Made by a program: the position numbers and the translations under genes
The notes under the pieces: model-generated
The model's database searches: none
Seen by the model: only the letters and a program-made list of their open reading frames with translations
What the model was told of the DNA's origin: nothing
NCBI GenBank assembly: GCA_950097015.1
Contig: CATNEN010000005.1
Location: forward strand, 620,001-684,000
Origin: Macrostomum hystrix
Lineage: Eukaryota; Platyhelminthes; Macrostomidae
Length of the DNA: 64,000 bases
Direction of reading: 5' to 3'
Shown: positions 12,945 through 26,200 of the stretch, in pieces
How the letters are laid out: each line of letters begins with the position of its first letter
How positions within the stretch are numbered: the first letter of the stretch is position 1

Positions 12945-13190
12945 ATGAGAGAAGGGAGGTTGGGACCCGATAGTTCAAATCTAAAAAACTGACTGTGATT
13001 TGGGAGTTTGAATCCCAGCTTAGGGAAGCTATTTTGGGCGCGAGCAAGGCAGTTAATTCTCTCGGTTGGTGTGGCTTGCCTCAGTCCACGGACTGAACAG
13101 CTTGTACACAACTGTGCAAAATATCTGCGGCTGTGACACTGGCTATACATCTGCCCTAACTGGTCTTGCTAGGTGTCATAATTCTATATT
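12945..13190 (+). mobile_element. Degenerate tRNA-derived SINE copy
   Basis: Contains a B-box-like gtttgaatcccag and then the same tail as the SINEs at 39.5 and 61.3 kb: a cagtccacggactgaacagct segment, ctgcggctgtg, and atctgcccta. It is clearly older or from another subfamily; its tRNA-like head barely aligns with the other copies. Confidence 0.6.
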
Positions 13191-13238
13191 TTGAATGCTA
13201 TTTTAGAGCAGAGACTGTTAAGCACTCTAAACGCCAGC

Positions 13239-13274
13239 AACCCTAAACCTAACCCTAACCCTAACCCTAACCCT
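13239..13274. repeat. Short interstitial telomeric repeat (CCCTAA)n
   Basis: About five tandem CCCTAA units (one imperfect: cctaaacct) lie next to the degenerate SINE. This is the TTAGGG-type telomere sequence in an internal position. Confidence 0.85.
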
Positions 13275-13828
13275 ATAAACCTTGAAATGATCGATCTATA
13301 CCGTTTATAATCAATGAATTAGAGTCAAGACTTTACAATTCTTTATAGTTTAATTGTAACATTACATATAAGATGCTAAAGTACATTTCTTTAAAGTGCG
13401 CGTGTTTACATTAAACAACGATGACATTATTATGGGATAAAACAAAAAGTGCACTTATAGTCTAGTGTTGTTCTGAAGCACTGAATACGTAGCGAGAGCT
13501 TTTTTGAAACGGGAAAGAATCAATAGACTTTTTGACAGACTCCACACACGGCTGGACACCAAATTGCGTTAAGGTAAAAAGAATCGCGCTGACGAGTTAT
13601 AAGAGTCTGGCCTTTTCTACAGAACTGTTCTCACTGTGACAGCTGTGATTCTTGAGCGACACGGTATTCAACGTCTGCGTGGTGGCTCAACGTCTCACGG
13701 TGTCCATGCATTATTGATTACACACGCACTCAAGTTCTTAAAAAAGTATTTTTTCCTTTCCTTGCATCATTTTATTTTTGTTCTTATAATTCATTAAAGT
13801 CTATTTACCCCCACTTACCTCACGCAAG
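13275..13828. other. Unique intergenic sequence
   Basis: No gene or repeat recognised. Confidence 0.4.
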
Positions 13829-13829
13829 T

Positions 13830-14505
13830 TTTAATAGCTCCCTAAAGCCTACACCTCACTCCACTTTCCAAAGCACCACCAAGCCATACACACCCACCTC
13901 ACGCCAGTTTCTGTAGCTACCTCAAGCCTACACCCACCTCACTCCACTTTCCAAAGCACCACCAAGCCATACACACCCACCTCACGCCAGTTTCTGTAGC
14001 TACCTCAAGCCTACACCTCACTCCACTTTCCAAAGCACCACCAAGCCATACACACCCACCTCACGCCAGTTTCTGTAGCTACCTCAAGCCTACACCCACC
14101 TCACTCCACTTTCCAAAGCACCACCAAGCCATACACACCCACCTCACGCCAGTTTCTGTAGCTACCTCAAGCCTACACCCACCTCACTCCACTTTCCAAA
14201 GCACCACCAAGCCATACACACCCACCTCACGCCAGTTTCTGTAGCTACCTCAAGCCAACCACCCACCTCACTCCACTTTCCAAAGCACCACCAAGCCATA
14301 CACACCCACCTCACGCCAGTTTCTGTAGCTACCTCAAGCCAACCACCCACCTCACTCCACTTTCCAAAGCACCACCAAGCCATACACAACCACCTCACGC
14401 CAGTTTCGATAGCTACCTCAATCATACCACCCACCTCACTCCATGCACTTTCCATTTAGCGTCATCAAGCCATGCGCAACCACCTCCCAGATCTACTTTC
14501 AATAG
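13830..14505. repeat. Tandem array, about 79-83 bp unit
   Basis: About eight units containing ccagtttctgtagctacctc and actccactttccaaagcacc. Unit length varies by a 4-bp insertion (cacctc versus cacccacctc). This is the longest unit in the window. It is intergenic. Confidence 0.95.
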
Positions 14506-17208
14506 CTCCCTCGAAGCCTCTGCATACGAAGTACACGATGCATTCGCTCCATTTCGCTTAATGTAAAAATGAAAAGTTTTTTAGTATCATTTTATTAAAA
14601 AGTTCTTTTTTTAATTTTTTTCATCGCCTCAAAATATAAAACAGAGAAATAGCAAACGCTATTACGCTGATCTGCTGCTCATGGGGCTCTGCACTACTAT
14701 ACTTCAATTAGGTACCTTAGTACGTTCAAAAAGTTCTTTAGACACCCTTCATATCTCTGCATCTGTTCGACCGATTTTGATGAAAATTTATACAAACGTG
14801 GGTCTATATTGGATGAATTCAGTGCTAGAGTTTCAGCTTGGTCGTATAGACAGAACAAACGCAATCGTTCATTTACTGACGAACCTACGAAATTAGCAAT
14901 ACGATTTTAAGCACATAACAACACAAGCAACATAACAAGCACATAAGGTACTTTAATTATTGAGTCTCATTTTTACATTAGAATGTAAATAAGATGACTA
15001 ATTTTATAAACTGTGCTTCAATTCTGATTAGAAGTTTCCCAGGGACAGGTTTACTGAACTCGAACTATTGCTGATTTACTATTATTTAAAAAGTGATCTT
15101 GAACTTAGATGTTTCATTCGACTTTTCGGTGGTCCTAAACATCGTAGGAAGCTTAAAATCGAAGTAGGAGAGTTAAAAAAAAGAAACTTGAGTACACATA
15201 ATGCAGCAGATTTTGATACATATGTGCTCATGTGCGCATCTTTACCTAAATTATATTCACATTCAATGCTTTTCTGTAGTAATGTACAAGCAGCTATCAA
15301 TTTTTTATTAACAAAATATTTTCTCAAACACATTTAATATTTAGCTATGTATTTTATAAAAAGAATTACAATTGTGGTGCTCCTAACTCTTTTAATCTCG
15401 AATTTTAAGGACAGGGAGTAGCTTAGTTTTTATTTAAACGGACATTAAATTATTTAAATTACGTAATTCTTTTTAATTGCATTGAAATCTTTAAAAATTA
15501 CCGTGGATTGCGGCATAATAATATGAAGTCTGAAGACGTGATAACTCATCGGCTGTTGGCACTGTTTCAGTTTTCAGTGCGCTGTACTGCTACGCCAGTA
15601 GCAAGGCGACGCAGGTTTTTAGCCCAAGTTGCTAGATTCGTCGTAATTATCAGACTTTTTAGTATAACTTAAGCCAAGGTCCAAGGCCTTATTCCCTTAT
15701 TTACTTTTTTGTAAAAGCGCCACGCCTTCAGCCTGACAGCGGACACTTGAGACCTAACTTGTTCTGTTATCCTGTTGGTTTTTTTACAAGTTTAAGTGAA
15801 CGAAGCATAGGCCTACCAATAAAAGTGGATTTTTATTGATTTTTAGCCTAGTTCATTGCCTAAAAAACAGTCATTTTTAATTTTTTTATCTCTCGTTGAT
15901 AATTGTCATTACAATTCATAATGTAGGCCCCTAATCCCACTCAAGAAATAGTCAATCCTAATTTGTTCAAGTACAATACACTGTAATTTTGAAATATCTT
16001 AGCATTGCTAGGCCTAATGCTAAATATTAAACTATAGCAATCTAGTTTCAATCAAATCTGATTATAATTAATACTAACAAAAATGTTATTAGGCCTAAGC
16101 ACAAAAGTTCTGGTTTCAAGAAATTTTAAATGACTGCCTGTGGAACATGTGATCCTGTGGCAGTCATAGTATGATAACATGAGGCTACAATATGTAGTAG
16201 GGTAAAATAGGAAATGTAGAAATTATTGCTAGATAGGCCTAGCTAGAAAAAGTCTTCAAACAGTCAGCTTAGCATAGTAAAACTCTTTCTTGTGTTAATA
16301 ATATATGCATTGCATGTACAATTTTATTGGCACAGTTAGTCCTTTGTCTTACTTTAGTACTTTTGTCTATTCAAGGTCTAAAGGTTTCTAAACATTTTTC
16401 TTATGATGATCATTTGCCATTTTGGAATTAATGTTGAAAACCTGTGGATTCGTGCTTTAGAATTAAGAAGGATTGAGAAAGGTGCCCTTTAGCCTAGTGC
16501 CACCCCATGGTCAAGAAGGTTTGTGCTGTTTGTGCCTGTCTTTGTGGCCAGTCCATGCCTCTTTCTGCTGGCTGTTTAAGTATTTTCAAGTAGCAATTAA
16601 GTAGGAAAAGTGCACATGCTTATCTGAAAAGCTCAACAGACATTGTTGGCAGATTCTCGACTTTTTCCAAGAGGGATTATTTGCTTTCTAGCAAGGATCA
16701 TTAAGATGCCTACTAGAAAGCAAAAAAGTTTGCCTAACAATTTTTGTCATTACATAGTCCAGATCATGCTTAAATGCTTGCTTAAAATGTTTTATTTTGT
16801 AGGCCTAAAGTTAAAATAATAAGTACATTGCATGTTTGATTTTTTGTCTCACATAATGTTACAATACATAATGTCTTATGTCTATAGCTAGTCCCTAGTC
16901 TGATGGCTGATTAAAAATATTGATAAATAAGCACTGAAGCTAACTCTATTTGTTTTGTGTTGATAACCTTATTGTAAGTTACTTGTCACTTATAGGTAGC
17001 TATGAGTGCATTATACTCACATTGTGCATATCAAGAATCCATCACTGTTAGGCAAATGCATGCCAACCATGTACACTAAATTTGGCTTCAAACACCAATT
17101 TGCATCTATGGAAACCCTGATAGGAACTTATGTACTTTAATCAAAATTTCCAGGCAAAGAGTGTATGACAGACAGCATTAGGTCCAAGGGTGCGGCTTTT
17201 TAAGGCAA
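14506..17208. other. Intergenic region and 5' flank of SOCS6/7-like gene
   Basis: AT-rich unique sequence. ORFs of 71 and 89 codons (14681-14896 and 15068-15337) have no recognised domain or splice context, and I do not call them. The last few hundred bases should contain the SOCS promoter and 5' UTR. No core element is certain. Confidence 0.4.
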
Positions 17209-20200
17209 ATGTCCACCGCACTCGCCGTTCCGCGATCGGCGGCGTCGAATTCGACTTCGCCCTCGCCTGATCTAGAGCGTGAACTACAGCTGGGGCTTGA
17301 TGACCGCAGTCCGCCGCCTGTGCCGGCTAGATCCACAGCTGCCAGTCTCTGGTGCCGCTATCAGCATCAGCGTCAGGCATCTCAGCACCGGCAGGCGACG
17401 CCTCATCTGCGCCTCCAGCTGCAGCAGCAGCAGCGCGCCGCTTCTTGCCCGCTGCGTCCAGCAGTAGTTGAGGATGACCCAGCAGCTGCAGCTGCAGCAG
17501 CGGCGGCAGCAGCAGTCGCCGCGGCCGTTGCAGCAGCCGCCATTGAAAAATCTCGTCGAAATTATAGTCCGGTGAATCACATACCGCCTTGCCAGCCCCT
17601 GACAGCCTGCCAGCTGGTGCAATCCGGCCAGCAGGCGAAGCGACGCAGGCGTCATCTGTTTAGTGGCGGCGGCGCCAGTCGACGCCGCAGCGCGTCGCAG
17701 GGCCCGACGCAGAACACGCCGCCGCCGCTGCCGCATCGAGCGTCGCCAACAGCGGAGAAATCCGACAAAGAATTGGCGAAAGTCGCAGCCACCGTCTCCG
17801 AGGCAACGCCTACCAGCACGAAGCAGCCCAGTTTGCGAGCCAAAATAAGTCGCTTCTTTCGACTGCACAGTCGTTCGGCCAGTCAACATTCTCCGGCAAT
17901 TAATCAGCAACAGCAGCAGCAGCAGCAGCTCTCGGATCATCAGATTTCGCGTCCGCCCCCGCCCCCGCCTTCTGATCCGTTGCCTCCACCGCCTCTTCCG
18001 CCTCATCAGCATCATCAACGCTATCAGGAAACGCCTGAAGTGCCGCCAATGAGTCCGCAGCGACGCGCCGGTTTTAGCCCGGTGCACCTGCTTCAGCGAC
18101 CTCCGAGTGGTTCAACGATTGCCACCTCCCTTAGCGTTGCTGGCTCTTTGGCTACGTCGCCATCAGCATTTCAACCGCAAATCCGGCGACCGGTGCCTTT
18201 GTCTGCTGCCGCCAGAGTTTCTTCTGCAACAGGTGCCAGCACCGGCGTTGCCATGGTGATTAGACCGGCCGTGGCACCGCCGCCTCAATTATTTTCGCTG
18301 GCGCTTCAACAGCAACAACAACAACTAGAGCAGCAGCCGCCGCCGCTGCCACTGCGTCCAGCACCGAGGCTTCCGCCAAGGATTTCCAGGCAGCAGTTCG
18401 CTCCGCCAGCTGATGCCAACGCCGCCGCTGCAGCTGTGACGACTGGCGCTGCCAATCTGACACTGCCGCCACGTCAATCCAGCAAGCAGCTCACCATCGG
18501 CTTCTTGGAGAACCTGACCCAGTTGAAGCGGGTGAGTTTAAGAATTGTTTGTTTTTAAAATAATGCAAAAAATGAGGATCCTTATTTTGGGATTGTTTTC
18601 CCCAGAGTGAATTAAAGCCTTTAAATTAACCGCTGATTAATTAGTTTAACGCCTAGCCCTGTAGATTTCTTTGTTCTGTTTAGCGAAAGTTGCTAAATAA
18701 TTTCCCTAGTGGCGATCAATCTTATCACTATATTATATATTATATATTCGCGTTTCTAGAATGAATTTATAGTTGCCAAAAAGGTCAGATAAAGCTGCAG
18801 CAGAAGGGTGTCTATAATCCCATTTAAAACCGTCAATTATTCTCTTTATGCTAATCCTTTATCTCTCTTACCTATGACCAGTCTGCTTGCGCAAGACTAT
18901 ATAGATCATTCTAAAAGTACATCTAACTTCTTCGTCGTCAATATTTCATTGGCTTTTCTCCCATCCATCCATTTCGTATTTTGCCCCAATGGCACAAAAT
19001 GTACGCGCGTCACTTTCTAGTTCGTTGATCGTGCCACTCTGTTCGTGTACTTTTTGTAGGCCAAATGTGCGCGCTAGGCTTGCCGCTATACGCCATTTTC
19101 TTTATTATCATCGCTGCCTGCCTTGTCAACAGCGTACTAAACCATTTTGGGAAGGTTTAGGCCAAAGCTGAACCTTCAGCTAGAAACCCTTGAAGGTCGA
19201 CTTCATGCCAGGGTTCTGCTTCAGCGATTAATTAAATTGGCTGTTTTTTCAAATGCCTAAAACAATGCCTAGGCTGATAATAATGAGCTACTAAATGACC
19301 TAGGCTGATAGTAATGAGCTACTAAATGACCTAGGCTGATAATAATGAGCTACTAAATGACCTATGCTGATAATAATGAGCTACGAAATGACCTAGGCTG
19401 ATAATAATGAGCTACTAAATGACCTAGGCTGATAATAATGAGCTACTAAATGACCTAGGCTGATAATAATGAGCTACTAAATGACCTAGGCTGATAATAA
19501 TGAGCTACTAAATGACCTATGCTGATAATAATTAGCTACTAAATGACCTAGGCTGCTAGTAATGAGCTACTAAATGACCTAGGCTGATAATAATGAGCTA
19601 CTAAATGACCTAGGCTGCTAGTAATGAGCTACTAAATGACCTAGGCTGATAATAATGAGCTACTAAATGACCTAGGCTGATAATAATGAGCTACTAAATG
19701 ACCTAGGCTGATAATAATGAGCTACTAAATGACCTAGGCTGCTAGTAATGAGCTACTAAATGACCTAGGCTGATACTAACGAGCTACTAAATGATGTTGA
19801 ACTTACAAATGAGAATTCATGACACGTGTTGGTAATAATAATACCTAAACATATTTTGCAAGGTATTATTGAACGAAATTGTGTACTGCTTCAATTTGAG
19901 AAATGGTTTAATTAGCTAAAGCAGCTAAATAAATGGTTTTCTTTTACCCAGAAAGATTACATAATCCTTAAAATATTTTAATCATGTTTAGCTATTATAG
20001 CCAGTCGAATATAGATTAGTTTTATTCCAATTATATGAAAAGCAAGCTCACATTATTGAAAATAGAATTTAATTAAATATTTTTCCGCAGCTAAATTTGA
20101 CCATGATTGTTTAGACGTTTGACTTGACATTTTGTTTATTTTGGCTCGCTGCCAAAGGCTTTTAATTTCAACCTAGCCCAAATGTTACACCTAGGCTAAT

Positions 20201-23200
20201 TAAACAGCCAGCCTCTAACTGTATCCTGTGCCATATATGTACATTCGCTTGTATAGAAGAATACGATTCTAATGTAGAAAAATGTTTAGTACAACATTTC
20301 CTGAAGTTTTTAACCGCTTATTTAAATTAAACATTTTAACAATCTTTCCGCTTCTTAGTTTACTTTATACTATAGTGTTTGCTATGCCTATGTAAAATAT
20401 AATAGTTTAGTTAGAAGAATGAGAAACATATATTTGACGTGAAGACAGATAAAATTCATTCATGGCAATTCGTTTTTTATGTCTGATCGCTGTATGACAC
20501 TGTAAACGATACGAGAAAAATGACCAAAAAGTTCTTATTTATAAAACCAGGCATATTTTTAAAGGCTATTTTGTTTGATAGTTTTAGTTTCACAAATTTG
20601 TCAGGATAATCTGACTTACACTAGTTAAAATTCCATTCTCAGCTTTTCATTAATCCCTATACGAATCAAATGAGTTATGTTACATTAGTACACTAATCTA
20701 AATCTTATGACTTAAAATGTCACTTCTCACTAACCATAATCCCTTGAGGGGTTAGAATCCCATGTGTCACTAACCATAATCCCTTGTTGGATTAGGATCC
20801 CATTTCTCACTAATCATAATCCCTTGTCGGATAAGAATCCCATTTCTCTCTAATCATAATCCCTTGATGGATAAGAATCCCATTTCTCTCTAATCATAAT
20901 CCCTTGATGGATAAGAATCCCATTTCTCTCTAATCATAATCGGGTCATTCTCAAAATTATGTACCGAGAAGGCATTAACAAAAAAAATATTTTTTTCACT
21001 ATCTTTATCGTTTTAAAGTGTGCTGCGAGGATTCAATCCTTTTGAAAGTTTTCTAAACGTTTAAAAAATGAAAAAAAATGGCGTTTTTACTGCATTCTTA
21101 TGTTGTTTAAAATCACAAATAAATTTTTTGCTAAGTTTTAAATTTTCCGCGCATGCGCATTTGCCATAAATGTTCACGACTGCAAGCTTAATTATGATAA
21201 AATATTAAGTACTACTCCCATCTAATGAATTTAAAAGTAATCTAAGCTAAAATGACTATTAAATTTATGCCACTAAGTGCTGTGACTCAGCTTTTTTCGA
21301 AGTATTTCATTTGAAAACTAAAAGGTAAATAAATTCTGTGAGGTATTGAAGCTCCATTTTTGAAAGCGAATAAAATAAAAAGACAGAAGCAATTCGCATT
21401 CTCTTATAAATATTTATATCACGATACTGTATCTGAATTAATTCGTAATTATTAGCAATATACTAATTGTATTTAAAAACAGTAAACATAAAAAATATAA
21501 AAATCGACTCGAATGCTTATGCACAACAACACTGTCAAGAAAAAAGATTTCTCGCATATACTGGTACCTTAATACATGGAAATATTACAGATATGATGCC
21601 ACCTTCCTAAGGAATAAATCTACGTGTTTTGAATATTTCTCATTATTATAGAAAATGAAAGATACACCATAATTTGCTTATTGTAACATTTTTTGTGTCT
21701 GGAAAGGAGGTTTCATGACAAAAGAAATGCCAAAATAGTGTAAAAATGTGAATTTTTATTGACAAGACACGCACCTCTGAATTTCATATCATCATTGCTT
21801 CATTTTATTACAAGAATTTCCTTGACGGCCAATTAAATAAAAATTGTGCTATATGTATACATTCCAATTGTTCGAAGCTTCCGGACCTTGGAAAATTTTG
21901 AATTTTTTCAGAAAAAATGTACATTAACTATGTTAATTTTATTAGATATAACAAAAAACAATAATAAAAGATTTTTCTTAAATAAGACAACTATGTTTAA
22001 TATACGAAAACTAAAAAAAAATATGCACTTTTTGTATGACCTTATCTAATAGCAAAATGTACGTCAGAAAGCAAAATAATTTACGGTGTTTTTGAAGGCA
22101 ATAAACAAATGTAAATGCTGGTCCATATTAATGTTATTTTGTGGTTCTGGTTTCTATTTTGCACTCTACTAGAGACACAGATTAGAATAAAGAAAGTTTT
22201 TTGCAATTGTCAAAAACTTTTTTACAACACACTATTTCCGAGCATTAATTTGAGAATGACCCAAATTTCCCTTGATGGATAAGAATCCCATTTCTCTCTA
22301 ATCATAATCCCTTGATGGATAAGAATCCCATTTCTCTCTAATCATAATCCCTTGATGGATAAGAATCCCATTTCTCACTAATCATAATCCCTTGTCGGAT
22401 AAGGATCCCATTTCTCACTAATCATAATCCCTTGTCGGATAAGAATCCCATTTCTCTCTAATCATAATCCCTTGATGGATAAGAATCCCATTTCTCACTA
22501 ATCATAATCCCTTGTCGGATAAGAATCCCATTTCTCTCTAATCATAATCCCTTGATGGATAAGAATCCCATTTCTCACTAACCATAATCCCTTGTCGGAT
22601 TAGGATCCCATTTCTCACTCATCGATTTCCTTGTCGAATTAGAATCCCTTTTCTCACTCATCACAATCCCTTAACGGGTTAGAATCAGATTTCCCAATCT
22701 TCATAATCCATTGACTGATACAAGTTCATTTTCCCTATTTTAATTCTATTTTTTGTTCATAAAATCCTTTAATCTTAATTTAATCACACTTGTCTCTCAC
22801 CGCTATCCCACAGAAACCGTGGTACTTCGGCCCGTTGAGCAGTACAGACGCCGAGGATATGCTCAACAATCGACCCGACGGTACTTTTCTAGTGCGCGAC
22901 TCGGCACACGATTCGTATATAGTCAGCTTGAGCTTCAGAGCTCGCGGCCAAACCTATCACACTAGAATCGAGCACAATAAAGGTAAGTTCATTGTTTGCG
23001 ATCTATTAATTTGGATAATCAATGATCCCCAGTATTACATGGCATTTCTAAATCATCGAAAATAATTTGCAATATTACATCCTTGGATTAAGTCATACTT
23101 CCAGATCCTCAGGATGTAAACACATTCCCAGATCCTCATAATGTAAACACATTCCCAGATCCCCAGGATGTAAACACATTCCCGAATCCCCAGGATGTAA

Positions 23201-26200
23201 ACACATTCCCGAATCCCCAGGATGTAAACACATTCCCAGATCCTCGGTATGTAAACACATTCCCAGATCCTCGGTATGTAAACACATTCCCAGATCCTCG
23301 GTATGTAAACACATTCGCAGATCCTCGGTATGTAAACACATTCCCAGATCCCCAGGATGTAAACACATTCCCAGATCCTCGGTATGTAAACACATTCCCA
23401 GATCCTCATAATGTAAACACATTCCCGAATCCCCAGGATGTAAACACATTCCCGAATCCCCAGGATGTAAACACATTCCCGAATCCCCAGGATGTAAACA
23501 CATTCCCAGATCCTCATAATGTAAACACATTCCCAGATCCTCAGTATGTAAACACATTCCCAGATCCCCAAGATGTAAACACATTCCCGAATCCCCAGGA
23601 TGTAAACACATTCCCGAATCCCCAGGATGTAAACACATTCCCAGATCCTCGGTATGTAAACACATTCCCAGATCCTCGGTATGTAAACACATTCCCAGAT
23701 CCTCGGTATGTAAACACATTCCCAGATCCTCGGTATGTAAACACATTCCCAGATCCCCAGGATGTAAACACATTCCCAGATCCCCAGGATGTAAACACAT
23801 TCCCGAATCCCCAGGATGTAAACACATTCCCAGATCCTCGGTATGTAAACACATTCCCAGATCCTCGGTATGTAAACACATTCCCAGATCCTCGGTATGT
23901 AAACACATTCCCAGATCCTCGGTATGTAAACACATTCCCAGATCCCCAGGATGTAAACACATTCCCAGATCCCCAGGATGTAAACACATTCCCGAATCCC
24001 CAGGATGTAAACACATTCCCAGATCCTCGGTATGTAAACACATTCCCAGATCCTCGGTATGTAAACACATTCCCAGATCCTCGGTATGTAAACACATTCC
24101 CAGATCCTCGGTATGTAAACACATTCCCAGATCCCCAGGATGTAAACACATTCCCAGATCCTCGGTATGTAAACACATTCCCAGATCCTCGGTATGTAAA
24201 CACATTCCCAGATCCCCAGGATGTAAACACATTCCCGAATCCCCAGGATGTAAACACATTCCCGAATCCCCAGGATGTAAACACATTCCTAGATCCTCAG
24301 AATAAGTAAAGTCGGCCTCGACATATAGTTTAAAGCGCTTTGTGACTTCAAAAATAGGCAAAGTAGAAAATTGGGCAAATGTGTATATTTGGCACACTTG
24401 AATTGCCTTGCTGTGTGGGTGTGTGTTTGTTATGCTTCTATGACATTTGGCAAGCATTTTGCTCTGTTTCTCTCTCTCTAACTCTTCTCTCTCTTCTACT
24501 CTAGTCAAATGCCTGCCACTATTGTGGCTTCGTTTTTTTCTGGCCCTAAACTACTATCGTTCTTATCCCATACGGTTGAAGGGGATTAAGCTTGAACCAT
24601 TGCCAATGATTATTGTTATTTGTATAAACTCATTAGCCTGCAGGGAAGACCATTCAGTGTGGTACTAAATATATATTTTTAATGTTAAACGTAATCTAGA
24701 AAGATTGTTTTTGTTTTCGTTTAAAGAGTTATTTAATTCCCAATTCCCAAGTCTTTTATGTAATCTTAGGTATTAGTCCAAAAGTATTGAACGAAGGTTT
24801 TGTGTTGCAATCGTTGTAATAGTATATGACTAATAGTATATGATTTTTACTAAGAAAAAATCCCATAAAAGGCAAAATGCAATAAATCCAATATTGTGTC
24901 TATTTCCTTTTCTAATAAACAATCCCCATATTGTAGCTCTATTCCCAAATCCCCATATTGTAGCTCTATTCCCAAATCCCCATATTGTAGCTCTATTCCC
25001 AAATCCCCATATTGAAGCTCTATTCCCAAATCCCCATATTGAAGCTCTATTCCCAAATCCCCATATTGAAGCTCTATTCCCAAATCCCCATATTGGAGCT
25101 CTATTCCCAAATCCCCAGATTGAAGCTCTATTCCCAAATCCCCAGATTGAAGCTCTATTCCCAAATCCCCATATTGAAGCTCTATTCCCAAATCCCCATA
25201 TTGAAGCTCTATTCCCAAATCCCCATATTGAAGCTCTATTCCCAAATCCCCATATTGAAGCTCTATTCCCAAATCCCCATATTGGAGCTCCATTCCCAAA
25301 TCCCCAGATTGAAGCTCTATTCCCAAATCCACAGATGAAAGCTCTATTCCCAAATCCCCAGATTGAAGCTCTATTCCCAAATCCCCAGATTGAAGCTCTA
25401 TTCCCAAATCCCCAGATTGAAGCTCTATTCCCAAATCCACAGATGAAAGCTCTATTCCCAAATCCCCAGATTGAAGCTCTATTCCCAAATCCCCATATTG
25501 TAGCTCTATTCCCAAATCCCCATATTGGAGCTCCATTCCCAAATCCCCAGATTGAAGCTCTATTCCCAAATCCACAGATGAAAGCTCTATTCCCAAATCC
25601 CCAGATTGAAGCTCTATTCCCAAATCCTAAACTTCAAGCTTCCTATCAGGACAGATCGATCGATATATTCTATTATATTTGTCAAGTTTTTCCCCTTGTT
25701 CCTCTCGTACTTTTGCACTTTTTATTGCCTTGTTTTGTAAGGCCATGTTCGCTTCTCTATGTTTACATTTCATTTCTTACTTTATAATACAATTAGAGAT
25801 TGAATGGGTTTAGAAAATAAAAACACTGTATCTTAGGGTGCATGTGAACTTTTTTAAATTACATTCCCACGACAGCAAGTGGGCCATAAATATAACTATC
25901 CCAAATGTTAGTAGGAAAAAGGTCAGAAAAAGTCGGCGGTAAAAATAAAATTCTTTGAATTTTTAGCATTTTATCCTTATTCACTTTAATCTAACGTGTC
26001 TAATCTCTCCCCCGTATCATCTCCCCCTTCTCATCTCTTCCGTGTCTCATCTCCCCCGTGTCTCACCTCTACTCTGTCTAATCTCTCCCCTGTCACATCT
26101 CTCTCGTGTCTTATCTGTCTCGTGTCTCATCTCTCCAGTTTCTTATCTCTCCCGCGTCTTATCTCTCCCTTCTCATCTTTCGATTGTCTCATTTCTCTTA

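Noticed and set aside
15068-15337. 89-codon ORF in the SOCS upstream region
   Set aside because: AT-driven composition, an overlapping ORF of similar size on the other strand, no recognised domain.
23093-24508. 471-codon minus-strand ORF with a nine-residue MCLHTEDLG-type repeat
   Set aside because: It is the frame translation of the 27-bp intronic array (27 is divisible by three, and all frames stay open on both strands). No start context, splice sites or non-repeat domain.
24840-25787. 315-codon ORF with NPHIEALFP repeats
   Set aside because: Translation of the second 27-bp array in SOCS intron 2, open on both strands.
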